Assembly: GCF_017815535.1 (NCBI RefSeq)
Contig: NZ_CP072596.1
Location: forward strand, 744,001-808,000
DNA from: Tessaracoccus sp. MC1865
GTDB taxonomy: Bacteria; Actinomycetota; Actinomycetes; Propionibacteriales; Propionibacteriaceae
Reading direction: 5' to 3'
Length of the DNA: 64,000 nucleotides
How positions within the stretch are numbered: position 1 is the stretch's first letter; each line of letters starts with the position of its first letter. The translations under genes were made by a program, and so were the position numbers. The notes under the pieces were generated by a model. The model was not told the DNA's origin. It was given only the letters and a program-made list of their open reading frames with translations, and did not search any database. Below, piece by piece: positions 9,218-18,312 of the stretch.

Positions 9218-9625
9218 TCAGCCGACCAGGCGGCAGCCTTCGATTCTGATGGCGGTCGCTTCTTTCACCGTGGTGAGGGTCACGTCGATGTTCGTGAGCT
9301 TGTCAGTGCCCGGTGGCACCTGCACGATGCGCTCGGCGACGGTCTCGTAGCTCTCCGCCTGGGCGTACATCCGGCACTCCGCGGCCTCCGACGGGTCTTT
9401 GCGCTGGACGACCACCTCTGCGGTGATCTCCGTGGCCGACGGCACCTCGAAGCTGCGGATCATCGCGACGACATCGGGGTTGGAGTTGCGCACCCCCGAC
9501 AACACGGCCAGCAGGATGGCCGTCAGCACGGCAGCGGCGGCGAGACCTCCCAGCAGGTAGTCGGCGGGGCCCGCCTTGGGGTAGCGGGCCTTGATGCGGG
9601 CTTCGTCGGTGGTCACGGCACCCAT
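9218..9625 (-). CDS. DUF4307 membrane protein
   Basis: The 135-residue protein has one transmembrane helix (ADYLLGGLAAAAVLTAILLAVLSG, about residues 20-43) and an extracellular domain with two cysteines (AECRMYAQ and IEGCRLVG). This is the pattern of actinobacterial DUF4307 proteins encoded between greA and mca. A GTG nine bases further in is an alternative start. It is divergent from mca. The function of the family is unknown. Confidence 0.8.
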   Translation of the reverse strand: MGAVTTDEARIKARYPKAGPADYLLGGLAAAAVLTAILLAVLSGVRNSNPDVVAMIRSFEVPSATEITAEVVVQRKDPSEAAECRMYAQAESYETVAERIVQVPPGTDKLTNIDVTLTTVKEATAIRIEGCRLVG

Positions 9626-9677
9626 TGTGCCCTGAGACGGGCATGGTGCTGATCCGGGGGAGGGCACAATACAGTCC

Positions 9678-10574
9678 ATGTCCACCGCCGCCGCTCCCCA
9701 ACTGAGGCTGTTGCACGTCCACGCCCACCCGGACGACGAGTCGAGCAAGGGCGCTGCCACCACGGCGAAGTACGTGGCCGAGGGCGTCGAGGTGATGGTG
9801 GCCACCTGCACCGGCGGTGAGCGTGGCTCGATCCTGAACCCGAAGCTCGCCGGTGATCCGGACATCGAGCGCAACATCGCGGAGATCCGCCGCGACGAGA
9901 TGGCCAGGGCCCGCGACATCCTCGGCATCCAGCAGGTGTGGCTGGGTTTCGTCGACTCCGGTTTCCCGGAGGGCGACCCCCTCCCTCCTCTCCCCGAGGG
10001 CTGCTTCGCGCTCGAGGACCCGCAGGCGGCGGCAGGCCGGCTGGTGCAGATCATCCGGAGCTTCCGCCCCCACGTCGTCACCACCTACGACGAGCAGGGC
10101 GGCTACCCGCACCCCGACCACATCCAGTGCCACCGGATCACCGTCGAGGCCTTCCGGGCGGCGGCCGATCCGTACCAGTGGCCCGAGCACGGCACGCCCT
10201 GGCAGGCCGCCAAGTTGTACTACCACATGAGTTTCCACCAGAAGCGCTTCGAGCAACTCGAGGCCGCCATGCACGAGCACGGCCTGGAATACAGCGTGCC
10301 CACCCGTGACAACGACCCGTACTCCTACGGCCGGCTCACCACGTTCGTGCCGTGCGCCGACTACTTCCCCGTCCGCGACGAGGCGCTCAAGGCCCACGCC
10401 ACCCAGATCGACCCCGACGGCCCGTGGTTCGCCGTCCCGCTGGCCATCCAGCAGATGGGCTGGCCCACCGAGGACTACCAGCTCGTCGTGTCGAAGGTGC
10501 CCACGATGATCCCGGAGGACGACCTGTTCGCCGGACTGCGGCCTGAGACGCTGGTGCCGGAGTTCATGATCTGA
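9678..10574 (+). CDS. mca: Mycothiol S-conjugate amidase Mca
   Basis: The 298-residue zinc amidase cleaves mycothiol S-conjugates for detoxification. The metal site HAHPDDES near the N-terminus and the later YPHPDH motif (zinc His) define the MshB/Mca/PIG-L fold. GSILNPKLAGDPDIERNIAEIRRDEMARA and the C-terminal WFAVPLAIQQMGWPTEDYQLV match Mca rather than MshB. Its presence indicates that the organism makes mycothiol, which restricts it to Actinobacteria. A CACAAT -10-like box lies seven bases before the ATG. Confidence 0.95.
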   Translation: MSTAAAPQLRLLHVHAHPDDESSKGAATTAKYVAEGVEVMVATCTGGERGSILNPKLAGDPDIERNIAEIRRDEMARARDILGIQQVWLGFVDSGFPEGDPLPPLPEGCFALEDPQAAAGRLVQIIRSFRPHVVTTYDEQGGYPHPDHIQCHRITVEAFRAAADPYQWPEHGTPWQAAKLYYHMSFHQKRFEQLEAAMHEHGLEYSVPTRDNDPYSYGRLTTFVPCADYFPVRDEALKAHATQIDPDGPWFAVPLAIQQMGWPTEDYQLVVSKVPTMIPEDDLFAGLRPETLVPEFMI

Positions 10575-11148
10575 CGCGCGAGGCCTTCGAGTGGAGCAGG
10601 TACGCCGCGATCACGCCGCCGGCGGCGCCACCCAGGTGGGCCTGCCAGCTGACGCCCGGCGCGCCGGGGAGCACCCCCAGCAGCACGGTGCCGTACAGCG
10701 CGAACACCACCACGGCGATCAGGATCTGCGAGATCTTCCGGGTGAAGATGCCCCGCACGAGGAGGTAGGTGAGGTAGCCGAAGATCACGCCGGACGCACC
10801 CGCCGTGATGGTGCCGGCGGCCGAGAGCAGCCAGGCGGTGAGTCCGGAGACGACGGCGCTCAGGACGGTCGTCACCACCCAGCGGATCGCCCCTGAGAGG
10901 TAGGTCAGCACGCCCAGCACCAGGAACGGCACGGAGTTGCTGATGAGGTGCGCCCACCCGAAGTGCAGGAGGGGCGCCCACACGATGTTGGGGAGGTCCG
11001 AGACCTCGCGCGGCTCGATGCCATAGGAGTCGAGCGCGTTGAGCGTCACCGCGTCGAGGATCTCAAGCGCCCACATCACGGCGAGCATTCCTCCCACGAC
11101 GAGCAGGGCGGCGGCCAGTGGGGAACGGGTGGTGCGGGTTTCGCTCAT
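10564..11148 (-). CDS. Rhomboid family intramembrane serine protease
   Basis: The 194-residue, six-helix membrane protein has rhomboid signatures: HFGWAHLISNSVPFLVLG, the catalytic-serine motif GASGVIFGYL, and the catalytic histidine in WQAHLGGAAGG. I use the ATG giving MSETRTTRSPLAAALL; longer readings run into the divergent YyaL-like gene. It overlaps the 3' end of mca by 11 bases on the other strand. The substrate is unknown. Confidence 0.9.
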   Translation of the reverse strand: MSETRTTRSPLAAALLVVGGMLAVMWALEILDAVTLNALDSYGIEPREVSDLPNIVWAPLLHFGWAHLISNSVPFLVLGVLTYLSGAIRWVVTTVLSAVVSGLTAWLLSAAGTITAGASGVIFGYLTYLLVRGIFTRKISQILIAVVVFALYGTVLLGVLPGAPGVSWQAHLGGAAGGVIAAYLLHSKASRVRS

Positions 11149-11227
11149 GCCCCCATTGTGTCCGACGGGGCAACAGCCAGGACCCGCCAGATGGGGCCCG
11201 GGGGCGCACCAGATACCCTTGGGGACT

Positions 11228-13237
11228 ATGGTCAACCGCCTTGCCCAGTCGTCCAGCGACTACCTCCGCCAGCACTCCCACCAACTCGTCGACTGGTGGG
11301 AATGGTCAGACGAAGCGCTGGGCAGCGCGCGTGAACTGGAACGCCCCATCCTGCTGTCGGTGGGTTACGCGTCGTGCCACTGGTGCCACGTGATGAGCCA
11401 CGAGTCGTTCGACGACCCTGAGGTCGCCGAGTACATCAACGACCACTTCGTGGCCATCAAGGTGGACCGCCAGCAGCACCCCGACGTCGACGCTGTGTTC
11501 ATGACGGCTACCCAGGCGATGAACAACGGTTCGGGCGGCTGGCCCATGACCGCCTTCCTGACGCCCGAGGGCAAGCCCTTCTTCACCGGCACCTACTTCC
11601 CGCCGGAGGCGGGCCCCGGCATGCCGTCGTTCCGGCAGGTGCTGGAGTCGATGGCCGACGCGTGGCACCACCGTCGCGACAAGGTGCGCGGCTCGGCCGA
11701 GTACCTCGTCAACGTGCTGTCCTCCCGCGCGGAGACCGTCGCGGGGGAGGCGCCGGATCTGCGCAAGGCGATCGACGACGTCGAGGCCGCCTTCGACGTG
11801 ATCCACGGCGGGTTCGGCATCCAGCCGAAGTTCCCCAACCCCACGCTGCTGGACGCGCTGCTGGTCAAGGGTGACCCGCGGTCCCTCGAGATCGCGCAGC
11901 GCAGCCTGGAGCACATGGCCCGCGGCGGCATCTACGACCAGGTGGGCGGCGGGTTCCACCGCTACTCGGTGGACCCGGGCTGGGTGGTGCCGCACTTCGA
12001 GAAGATGCTGTACGACAACGCGCTCCTGCTGGGCACCTACGTGCGCGGCTGGCGTCGCACCGCAGATCACGACGGTGGCCTGCGCGCGCTGTTCGAGCGC
12101 ACCGCGTACGGCATCGTCGAATGGCTTGAGCGGGAGATGGTCAGCGAGCAGGGCGCGTTCATCTCCGCCCTGGATGCGGATTCCTGTGACATCCGCGGCG
12201 CGGTGCACGAGGGCATCTTCTACCTCTGGAACCCCGAGCTGCTCGTCGACGCGCTGGGCGCCGAGCTCGGTGACTGGGCCGCAGACGTCTTCCACGTCAC
12301 CAAGGGCGGCACCTTCGAGGACGGCCTCTCCACGCTGCAGTTGCGTGGCCGGCCGGATTACGCGCGCCTCGACGAGGTCGCCGGCAAGCTGCTTGAAGAG
12401 CGCGAGACGCGCTTCCGGCCCGCGTCGGACAACATCGTGGTCGCCGCCTGGAACGGCTGGATGATCTCCTCGCTGGTCAGCGGCGCGATGATCTTCGGCG
12501 AGAGGGGCTGGCTGGAACTCGCGATCCGCGCCGCGGAGTACCTGGCCGAGGTGCATCTGGTCGACGGTGAGCTGCGCCGCACCTCGCGCGACGGGGCGGC
12601 TGACGCCGCCGTCGGTGGCGCCGAGGACTTCGGCGCGGTGGCGGAAGCCTTCGCGCTCCTGGCCGGAGCCACCGGCGACTCCGCGTGGTTGCGCAGGGCG
12701 GAGGCGGTCCTGGAGCGGGCCGACGAGCTCTTCAGCCACGCCGACGGCGGGTTCTACGACTCCGTCGACACCGGCCTGTTCGAGCGCCCGCGTTCCCTCA
12801 CCGACAACGTGTCGCCCAGCGGCACCTCTGCTCTGATCGCCGCGCTGCGCGTGGTGGCACAGTTGGCTGAACGTCCGGACTTCAGCGAGCGCGCAGACCG
12901 CGCCGCCCGCACCACCTGGGCGAGCGTGGCCGAGCACCCGCGGTTCGCCGGCGCGTCGCTGGCAGACCTACTGGTCTCCGACGAGGCGCGGCGTGGCCTC
13001 AAGCCCGCGGTCGCCGTCGTGGTGGGCGACGACCCGTTCGGCGAACTGGCCCGCGCGTCCTGGCGCCTCGCCCCGGCGGGGTCCTATGTGGTCACGGCCC
13101 CAGAGGGCGCCCAGGGGTGGGGGTCGCACTTCGAGCAGCGACCCGGCGGGTTCGTCTACGTCTGCCGGGGCACCGTCTGCTTCGACCCGGTCGATGACTA
13201 CAACGACCTCAAGACGCCGCTCTGGTCCCGCGTCTGA
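11228..13237 (+). CDS. YyaL-like thioredoxin-domain protein (DUF255)
   Basis: The 669-residue protein has an N-terminal thioredoxin-fold DUF255 domain with [13 protein letters not shown] and [24 protein letters not shown] long (alpha/alpha)-barrel-like region follows ([30 protein letters not shown]), as in YyaL and SPATA20. A TACCCT -10 box eight bases before the ATG suggests leaderless transcription. The function of the family is not established; mycobacteria keep the homologue in the same greA-mca neighbourhood. Confidence 0.9.
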   Translation: MVNRLAQSSSDYLRQHSHQLVDWWEWSDEALGSARELERPILLSVGYASCHWCHVMSHESFDDPEVAEYINDHFVAIKVDRQQHPDVDAVFMTATQAMNNGSGGWPMTAFLTPEGKPFFTGTYFPPEAGPGMPSFRQVLESMADAWHHRRDKVRGSAEYLVNVLSSRAETVAGEAPDLRKAIDDVEAAFDVIHGGFGIQPKFPNPTLLDALLVKGDPRSLEIAQRSLEHMARGGIYDQVGGGFHRYSVDPGWVVPHFEKMLYDNALLLGTYVRGWRRTADHDGGLRALFERTAYGIVEWLEREMVSEQGAFISALDADSCDIRGAVHEGIFYLWNPELLVDALGAELGDWAADVFHVTKGGTFEDGLSTLQLRGRPDYARLDEVAGKLLEERETRFRPASDNIVVAAWNGWMISSLVSGAMIFGERGWLELAIRAAEYLAEVHLVDGELRRTSRDGAADAAVGGAEDFGAVAEAFALLAGATGDSAWLRRAEAVLERADELFSHADGGFYDSVDTGLFERPRSLTDNVSPSGTSALIAALRVVAQLAERPDFSERADRAARTTWASVAEHPRFAGASLADLLVSDEARRGLKPAVAVVVGDDPFGELARASWRLAPAGSYVVTAPEGAQGWGSHFEQRPGGFVYVCRGTVCFDPVDDYNDLKTPLWSRV

Positions 13238-13255
13238 CGCTGCTTTGGCTCCCCG

Positions 13256-13339
13256 CCGTGAGCAATTGGATAGGGTCGTGATGCGACACGCCGGGGGATC
13301 TGTGCGCAACCGCGCGTGACCCCATCCAATTGCTCACGG
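13256..13339. repeat. 16-bp inverted repeat upstream of the DUF1349 gene
   Basis: CCGTGAGCAATTGGAT (13256-13271) is repeated exactly as its complement at 13324-13339, with about 52 bases between. The match continues inward imperfectly (AGGGTC against GACCCC). The right arm ends in CGG of the TCACGGAGG segment that contains the ribosome-binding site of the next gene. The structure could terminate the YyaL-like transcript or hide that ribosome-binding site. Confidence 0.7.
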
Positions 13340-13350
13340 AGGCAGCGACG

Positions 13351-13929
13351 ATGCAGCGCTTGAACTGGAACGACGGCACCTGGACCACCCCGCCGGTGGA
13401 GGCCCGCGAAGACGGCACTGACCTCCTGGTCACGGCAGCCGAGAAGTCTGACGCCTGGCGCATCACCTCCTACGGGTTCGAGCGCTACAACGCGCACGCC
13501 CTCGTCGCGCCCCTTCCCCAGGACTCCGCGATGGAGGTGGTCTTCACCGCCGACTTCGACCAGCAGTTCGATCAGGCGGGCATCTTCCTCACCGCCGGTC
13601 CCGAGGCCTGGGTGAAGGCCGGCATGGAGTTCGCCGATGGCCACCCCACTGTGGGTGCGGTGGTCACCAACTCGCTCTCCGACTGGTCGACGGCGCCCGT
13701 CGACGAGTGGCGGGGGGAGAGGGTCCGGGTGCGGCTGTCGCGCGCCGGCGACGCGATCACCGTCCGGGCGGGCCTCGACGGTGGGGAACTGAGCCTGGTC
13801 AGGCTCGCCGCGTTCCCGGCCGACGCGGAGGTGCAGGCCGGTCCGTTCACCTGTGCGCCCGAGCGTGCGGGCTTGACGGTGCGCTTCCACGAATGGTCGC
13901 TCGGCGCGGCAGACGCTTCATTGCACTGA
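13351..13929 (+). CDS. DUF1349 domain protein (concanavalin-like fold)
   Basis: The 192-residue protein matches the DUF1349 family (WNDGTWTTPP, AMEVVFTADFDQQFDQAGIFL, WVKAGMEFADG), a jelly-roll fold found in sugar-related proteins of unknown activity. The start ATG has GGAGG eight bases upstream. A longer reading from TTG at 13330 would begin inside the inverted repeat. It precedes the fucosidase operon but is separated from it by the ROK promoter. Confidence 0.82.
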   Translation: MQRLNWNDGTWTTPPVEAREDGTDLLVTAAEKSDAWRITSYGFERYNAHALVAPLPQDSAMEVVFTADFDQQFDQAGIFLTAGPEAWVKAGMEFADGHPTVGAVVTNSLSDWSTAPVDEWRGERVRVRLSRAGDAITVRAGLDGGELSLVRLAAFPADAEVQAGPFTCAPERAGLTVRFHEWSLGAADASLH

Positions 13930-14000
13930 GCGATTTGCCCCATCTGGGAAGCAAGTTAAGAAAGTCACTTGACAAACCTGCCTGGCTGCTGTTTCCTCAT

Positions 14001-14023
14001 GTTTAGAAAGACACCTTCTAAAC
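14001..14023 (+). promoter_or_regulatory. Palindromic operator, probably for the ROK regulator
   Basis: GTTTAGAA - seven bases - TTCTAAAC is a perfect 8-bp dyad ending 18 bases before the regulator gene. A TTGACA box (13969-13974) lies upstream. ROK repressors typically bind AT-rich dyads such as this, so autoregulation of the operon is likely. Confidence 0.6.
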
Positions 14024-14041
14024 CTGCGAGGGAGCAGAGAC

Positions 14042-15223
14042 ATGGAAACCGGTCCACTCCACAGTGAGCGGTTGGCCGAACTGGGAGCCGATAACCGAGC
14101 CCTGTGTGTCGCTGCCCTGCGACACCGCGACGGGCAGTCGATCGCGGATCTGGCAGCCACCACGGGTCTGTCCCGGCCGACCGTGCGGATGCACACGGAG
14201 GCGATGCTCGAACAGGGCTTGATCCACGCCGCCGAACGCACCTCCACCTCGAAGGGCGGGCGCCCCGCGTCGGTATTCTCGCTCAACCCGCGGGGAGCGC
14301 TGGTCGCGGTCTTCGACGTGTCCAAGCATGAGCACAGGTTCCTCCTCTCCGACCTGACCGGAGACATCCATGCCGCCTTCGTGGCCGAGGTTCCGGGCAG
14401 TGTCGCCATAACCCAGCGGGCGGATCTGGTGAAGGAGGGCCTCGAGCGGCTGGCTGGTATGGCCGGCGTGCCGTTCAGCACGATCACGCAGTTCTCCGGG
14501 TCCATCGGGGCCCAGGTGAGTAGCGGGGGAGCGATCCTACGCAACACCGGTGACGTGTCGCTGCTCGATGAGGACTTTGCAGACCGCTTCGGGCCGGTCA
14601 CCCTCGAGAACGACCTGAAAGCGGCGTGCTACGCCGAACAACGCATTGGCCGGGCCCAGGGAATCCGCGACGTCGTGTACGCACTGGCCTGGCACCGCGT
14701 CGCCGCGGGCATCGTGCTCGACGGCCGGATCCGACGCGGTGCCCACGAACTCGCCGGCGAGCTGAACCTGGTTGACCCTGGCGTCGGCGCTCCTGATGAC
14801 GAGGCCGACTGGGCTGACTGGCCCAGCTTCCTGGAGGTGCTCCGCGCCGCCGAGGGCGGTGACACGGCGGCGGCTGCCTCCGTGGAGCGCTTCTGCGGCC
14901 GATCCGCGCATCAGATCGCGATGCTCGCGACGAGCCTGGACCCGGAGATGATCGTGCTGGGCGGCCCGCTGGTCCATCGCAGCGACTTCTTTGTCGACAG
15001 GCTCACGGCGGCGCTTGATCGCTACCTTTCCCAAGCCCCCGCCTACGCAGTGCAACTCAGCGCGCTGCGTTCATGGGGACCCGCCTTGGGAGCGATGCTC
15101 CGGGGCCTTGAAGCACTCGAACGTGGGCTCTTCGGTGTGCCCAGCTTCGAGTACACGCTGAGCAATTCCACCGAAACGGATCTGCCTCTGCCCCGCAGGA
15201 CGCGCACCGAGCGCGCTTCCTGA
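14042..15223 (+). CDS. ROK family transcriptional regulator
   Basis: The 393-residue protein has an N-terminal winged helix (about residues 15-75, with IADLAATTGLSRPTVRMHTEAMLEQGLI) followed by a ROK domain (NLVDPGVG, SVERFCGRSAHQIAMLATSLDPEMIVLGGPL). The ATP-site and zinc-cysteine cluster of true ROK kinases is degenerate, as in NagC/XylR-type repressors. It heads a seven-gene transport and glycosidase operon and probably senses the imported sugar. The start ATG follows GAGGGAGCAGAGAC. It is followed after 19 bases by the substrate-binding protein gene. Confidence 0.88.
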   Translation: METGPLHSERLAELGADNRALCVAALRHRDGQSIADLAATTGLSRPTVRMHTEAMLEQGLIHAAERTSTSKGGRPASVFSLNPRGALVAVFDVSKHEHRFLLSDLTGDIHAAFVAEVPGSVAITQRADLVKEGLERLAGMAGVPFSTITQFSGSIGAQVSSGGAILRNTGDVSLLDEDFADRFGPVTLENDLKAACYAEQRIGRAQGIRDVVYALAWHRVAAGIVLDGRIRRGAHELAGELNLVDPGVGAPDDEADWADWPSFLEVLRAAEGGDTAAAASVERFCGRSAHQIAMLATSLDPEMIVLGGPLVHRSDFFVDRLTAALDRYLSQAPAYAVQLSALRSWGPALGAMLRGLEALERGLFGVPSFEYTLSNSTETDLPLPRRTRTERAS

Positions 15224-15242
15224 ATCTCACCAAGGAGAAATC

Positions 15243-16526
15243 ATGTCAATGAAGACACGCATGGCCGCGGGCGCAGTCGCCCTCTGCCTGGCACTGACCG
15301 CCTGTACCGGACCGAACGACGACGGGACCTCGGCCGCGGCGTCGGGCACCGTCAACTACGTGCTGCCGACGTCGTGGGCCAACGTCGAGGCGCTGAAGGA
15401 GGCAGTGAGCCAGTTCCAGCAGGACTCAGGCATCACCGTCAACGTGCAGGCCGTGCCGGACGAGAACTACAACTCCGTTGTCGGATCCAGGTTGGCCGGG
15501 GGCACGGACCTCGACGTCTTCGCTGGCGACTACAAACTCTTCGACGTGCCGAACGTCATGGTTGATGTCTCCGACGAGGACTTTGTGCAGCGCATGCCTG
15601 AGTCGTCGCTCGCCTCCGTCACCTGGACCGACGGGAAGATTTATTCCTTCCCGTCGCCCACCTCCGGTGCCACCTTCGGGGTCTTCTACAACAAGAAGGT
15701 CTTCGAAGCAGCCGGCGCCGAGGTGCCGGCCACTCTCGGCGAGTTCACCGAAACCATGGGCAAGCTCAAGGCCCACAACGTCACGCCGCTCTACCTCGCA
15801 GGCCAGGACGGTTGGACCCTGCTCCAGCACCGCAACGCCGTCAACCCGCTGATGAACCTTGAGGGCGACACCATCGCGAAGCTCAACGCCAACGAGATGC
15901 GCTGGGATGAGGTGCCGGCACTCCAGGCCCAGTACCGCGCGCTGGAGACATGGACGGCAGAGGGATACCTCAACAGCGACGCCCTCACCGGCACCTACGA
16001 GCAGTCCCAGAAGGCCGTCGTCGACGGCGAAGCCGGGATGCTGATCAACGGCACCTGGGTGATCGGCGAGATGGCGGCGCTGTCCGAGACGGCCAAGGAC
16101 GACATCGGCTTCTTCCCCATCCCCTCCGAGGAGGGCCAGACCATGCTGGGGGTCTCCGGCGCGGACGGGCTGCACATCGCCAAGTCGTCGACCAATATCG
16201 AGGCCGCCAAAGAGTTCCTGAGGTACCTTGCCTCGGCAGAGGTTGCGCAGAAGTTCATGGACGCTGCCCCGGGCATCAGCAATTTCACGGATGTCACCGT
16301 CCCCGACGATGCCCCCGCGTCGATGAAGGACGTCGCCGCCGCCGTGGAGTCCGGGCAGACGACGCTTGCCATCGACAACGCTTCCGTCGTGCCAGCGCCT
16401 GAGAGCGATCTGATCGCCGACTACCAGATCCTGATCTCAGGTAAATCGACCGGCGCCGAGTTCCTCGCCGCTGAAGCCGACGGCATGGTTGCTGCCGGCA
16501 AGCAGGCCGGCGTCGCCGGATTCTGA
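15243..16526 (+). CDS. Sugar ABC transporter substrate-binding lipoprotein
   Basis: The 427-residue protein has the signal peptide MSMKTRMAAGAVALCLALTAC with an LTAC lipobox and the family 1 extracellular solute-binding fold (GSRLAGGTDLDVFAGDYKLF, YNKKVFEAAGAEVPATLGEF, MLINGTWVIGEM). It would bind an oligosaccharide outside the membrane. An AAGGAG ribosome-binding site precedes the ATG. Two permeases follow and no ATPase gene is in the operon, so a shared ATPase (MsiK type) is probably used. Confidence 0.92.
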   Translation: MSMKTRMAAGAVALCLALTACTGPNDDGTSAAASGTVNYVLPTSWANVEALKEAVSQFQQDSGITVNVQAVPDENYNSVVGSRLAGGTDLDVFAGDYKLFDVPNVMVDVSDEDFVQRMPESSLASVTWTDGKIYSFPSPTSGATFGVFYNKKVFEAAGAEVPATLGEFTETMGKLKAHNVTPLYLAGQDGWTLLQHRNAVNPLMNLEGDTIAKLNANEMRWDEVPALQAQYRALETWTAEGYLNSDALTGTYEQSQKAVVDGEAGMLINGTWVIGEMAALSETAKDDIGFFPIPSEEGQTMLGVSGADGLHIAKSSTNIEAAKEFLRYLASAEVAQKFMDAAPGISNFTDVTVPDDAPASMKDVAAAVESGQTTLAIDNASVVPAPESDLIADYQILISGKSTGAEFLAAEADGMVAAGKQAGVAGF

Positions 16527-16575
16527 CCCACGCCGCGGGGGTCCTCCGGGACCCCCGCCTTCCCCTGGTGACGAC

Positions 16576-17466
16576 ATGTTCACAAGACGCGACCGCACGC
16601 GGCGGTACTACCCGGCCTGGTTCCTGGCCCCGGCGCTGATCATCTTCACGCTGTTCTACATCCTCCCCGCCGTCTTCGGGCTGGGCCTCTCGCTCACCGA
16701 CGCCAGGCTGACCTCCTCGACGATGAACTTCGTGGGGTTGGCCAATTATGAGGTGCTGTTCTCCGCCGGGGGACAGTTCGTGCCGGCCGTCATCAACCAG
16801 TTCGTGTTCGCGCTCCTTGTCACGCTCGGCAAGACCGGGATCGGTGTCGCGCTCGCCCTCTTCATGGACCAGCGGTTCGCGGGCCGCGACTTCCTCCGCG
16901 CGCTCGTCTACGCGCCCATCATGATCTCGCTGGTCATCGTCGGCATGGTCTTCAATTTCCTTCTCGCCTCAGACGGATTCGTCAACGGGCTCCTGCGTTC
17001 CGTCGGTCTCGACGGGATCACCCGAGCCTGGCTGGGCGACTTCGACACAGCGCTCGTCACAGTGGCTGCCGTCGACGTGTGGGTCGGTGTCGGCTGGACC
17101 CTCGTCATCGTGCTGGCTGCACTCCAGGGTGTGCCCCACGACGTGCTGGAGGCCAGCCGCATCGACGGTGCCGGCCCCGGCCGCACCATCTTCGCCATCA
17201 AGCTGCCGCTCATCGCCCATGCGATCAACCTCGCGCTGCTGCTGACGTTCATCTCCGGGATGAAGGCCTTCGACATCATCTACGCCACCACGGGGGGCGG
17301 ACCCGGGCATGCCACCGAGGTCATCTCGACCTTCATCGCCAAGCAGATGGTGACCGGTTCGCTGGCCGTCCCCGCTGCGGCGAGTTTTGCCCAGTTCGTC
17401 CTCATCACCGCGCTGGCACTGGTCATCAACATCATCATCAGGCGACGGGAGGCGGCGGCCGAATGA
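16576..17466 (+). CDS. Sugar ABC transporter permease (MalF/UgpA type)
   Basis: The 296-residue protein has six predicted membrane helices and the EAA loop VLEASRIDGAGPGRTIFAIKLPL that contacts the ATPase. The start is the ATG giving MFTRRDRTRRYYPAWFLAPALI, where the first helix begins. Its stop overlaps the start of the next permease (ATGA), so the two are translationally coupled and form a heterodimer. Confidence 0.93.
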   Translation: MFTRRDRTRRYYPAWFLAPALIIFTLFYILPAVFGLGLSLTDARLTSSTMNFVGLANYEVLFSAGGQFVPAVINQFVFALLVTLGKTGIGVALALFMDQRFAGRDFLRALVYAPIMISLVIVGMVFNFLLASDGFVNGLLRSVGLDGITRAWLGDFDTALVTVAAVDVWVGVGWTLVIVLAALQGVPHDVLEASRIDGAGPGRTIFAIKLPLIAHAINLALLLTFISGMKAFDIIYATTGGGPGHATEVISTFIAKQMVTGSLAVPAAASFAQFVLITALALVINIIIRRREAAAE

Positions 17467-18308
17467 ACAGGCTACTGCGTTGGCGCAACGGGCGCCGTCC
17501 CATCGCCAGCATCGCGATCTATCTTGTGTCGGCCGTCATCGTGGCCGTGTACATCATCCCGCTCTCGCTGGTGCTGCTGACCTCCGTGAAGGCGGAAACC
17601 GAGTCGCGGGTCATGGACTTTTCCCTGCCTTCCGAGTGGCACTTCGACAACTACACCACAGTGCTCTCGGTCCCTGGCGTGGGGCGCGGCATGATCAACG
17701 GCCTCATCATGGTGGTCGGCGTGACCGCACTGAGCGTGTTGGTGTGTTCGATGGCCGCCTTCGTGATCGCGCGCTCCCAGCGACGCTTCACCGTCGGTGC
17801 CTACCAGTACCTGCTCGCGGGGATGATCGCGCCCTTCAGCTTCATTCCTGCCATCAAAGTGCTGCAGGTCTTCGGCCTCTATGGCACCTACACCGGCCTC
17901 ATCCTGGTCGACGTCGGTATCCAGATCCCCTTCATCACCCTGCTCTATGTCGGTTTCATCCAGCGGCTGCCGCGTGAGATCGATGAGGCGGCGATCGTCG
18001 ACGGGGCAGGCCCACTGCGCCTCTTCTTCCAGGTCATCCTGCCGCTGCTCAAGCCGACCACCATGACGTGCATGGTGCTGCTGGTGACCTTCGCCTGGAA
18101 CGAGTTTCAGAACGTGCTGTTCCTGATGCCCGACCAGAACAAATGGACCATGCCCATGACCGTGTTCAACTTCCAGGGCCTCCACTCCTACAACTACGCG
18201 CTGGTCTCCGCCAACATCGTCGTCTCCGTCATCCCGGTGCTCCTGGTCTACCTGTTCGCGCAGAAGCACATCGTGGGTGGCATGGTCGCCGGCGCAGTAA
18301 AGAGTTGA
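17463..18308 (+). CDS. Sugar ABC transporter permease (MalG/UgpE type)
   Basis: The 281-residue protein has six predicted helices and the EAA loop EIDEAAIVDGAGPLRLFFQVILPLL. It starts in a four-base ATGA overlap with the previous permease. The acetyltransferase gene follows after a four-base gap, so the operon continues. Confidence 0.93.
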   Translation: MNRLLRWRNGRRPIASIAIYLVSAVIVAVYIIPLSLVLLTSVKAETESRVMDFSLPSEWHFDNYTTVLSVPGVGRGMINGLIMVVGVTALSVLVCSMAAFVIARSQRRFTVGAYQYLLAGMIAPFSFIPAIKVLQVFGLYGTYTGLILVDVGIQIPFITLLYVGFIQRLPREIDEAAIVDGAGPLRLFFQVILPLLKPTTMTCMVLLVTFAWNEFQNVLFLMPDQNKWTMPMTVFNFQGLHSYNYALVSANIVVSVIPVLLVYLFAQKHIVGGMVAGAVKS

Positions 18309-18312
18309 TCTG

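Noticed and set aside
13952-13971. A CAAGT / ACTTG dyad upstream of the ROK operator
   Set aside because: Five-base arms with a ten-base gap are expected by chance; the 14001-14023 dyad is far stronger.
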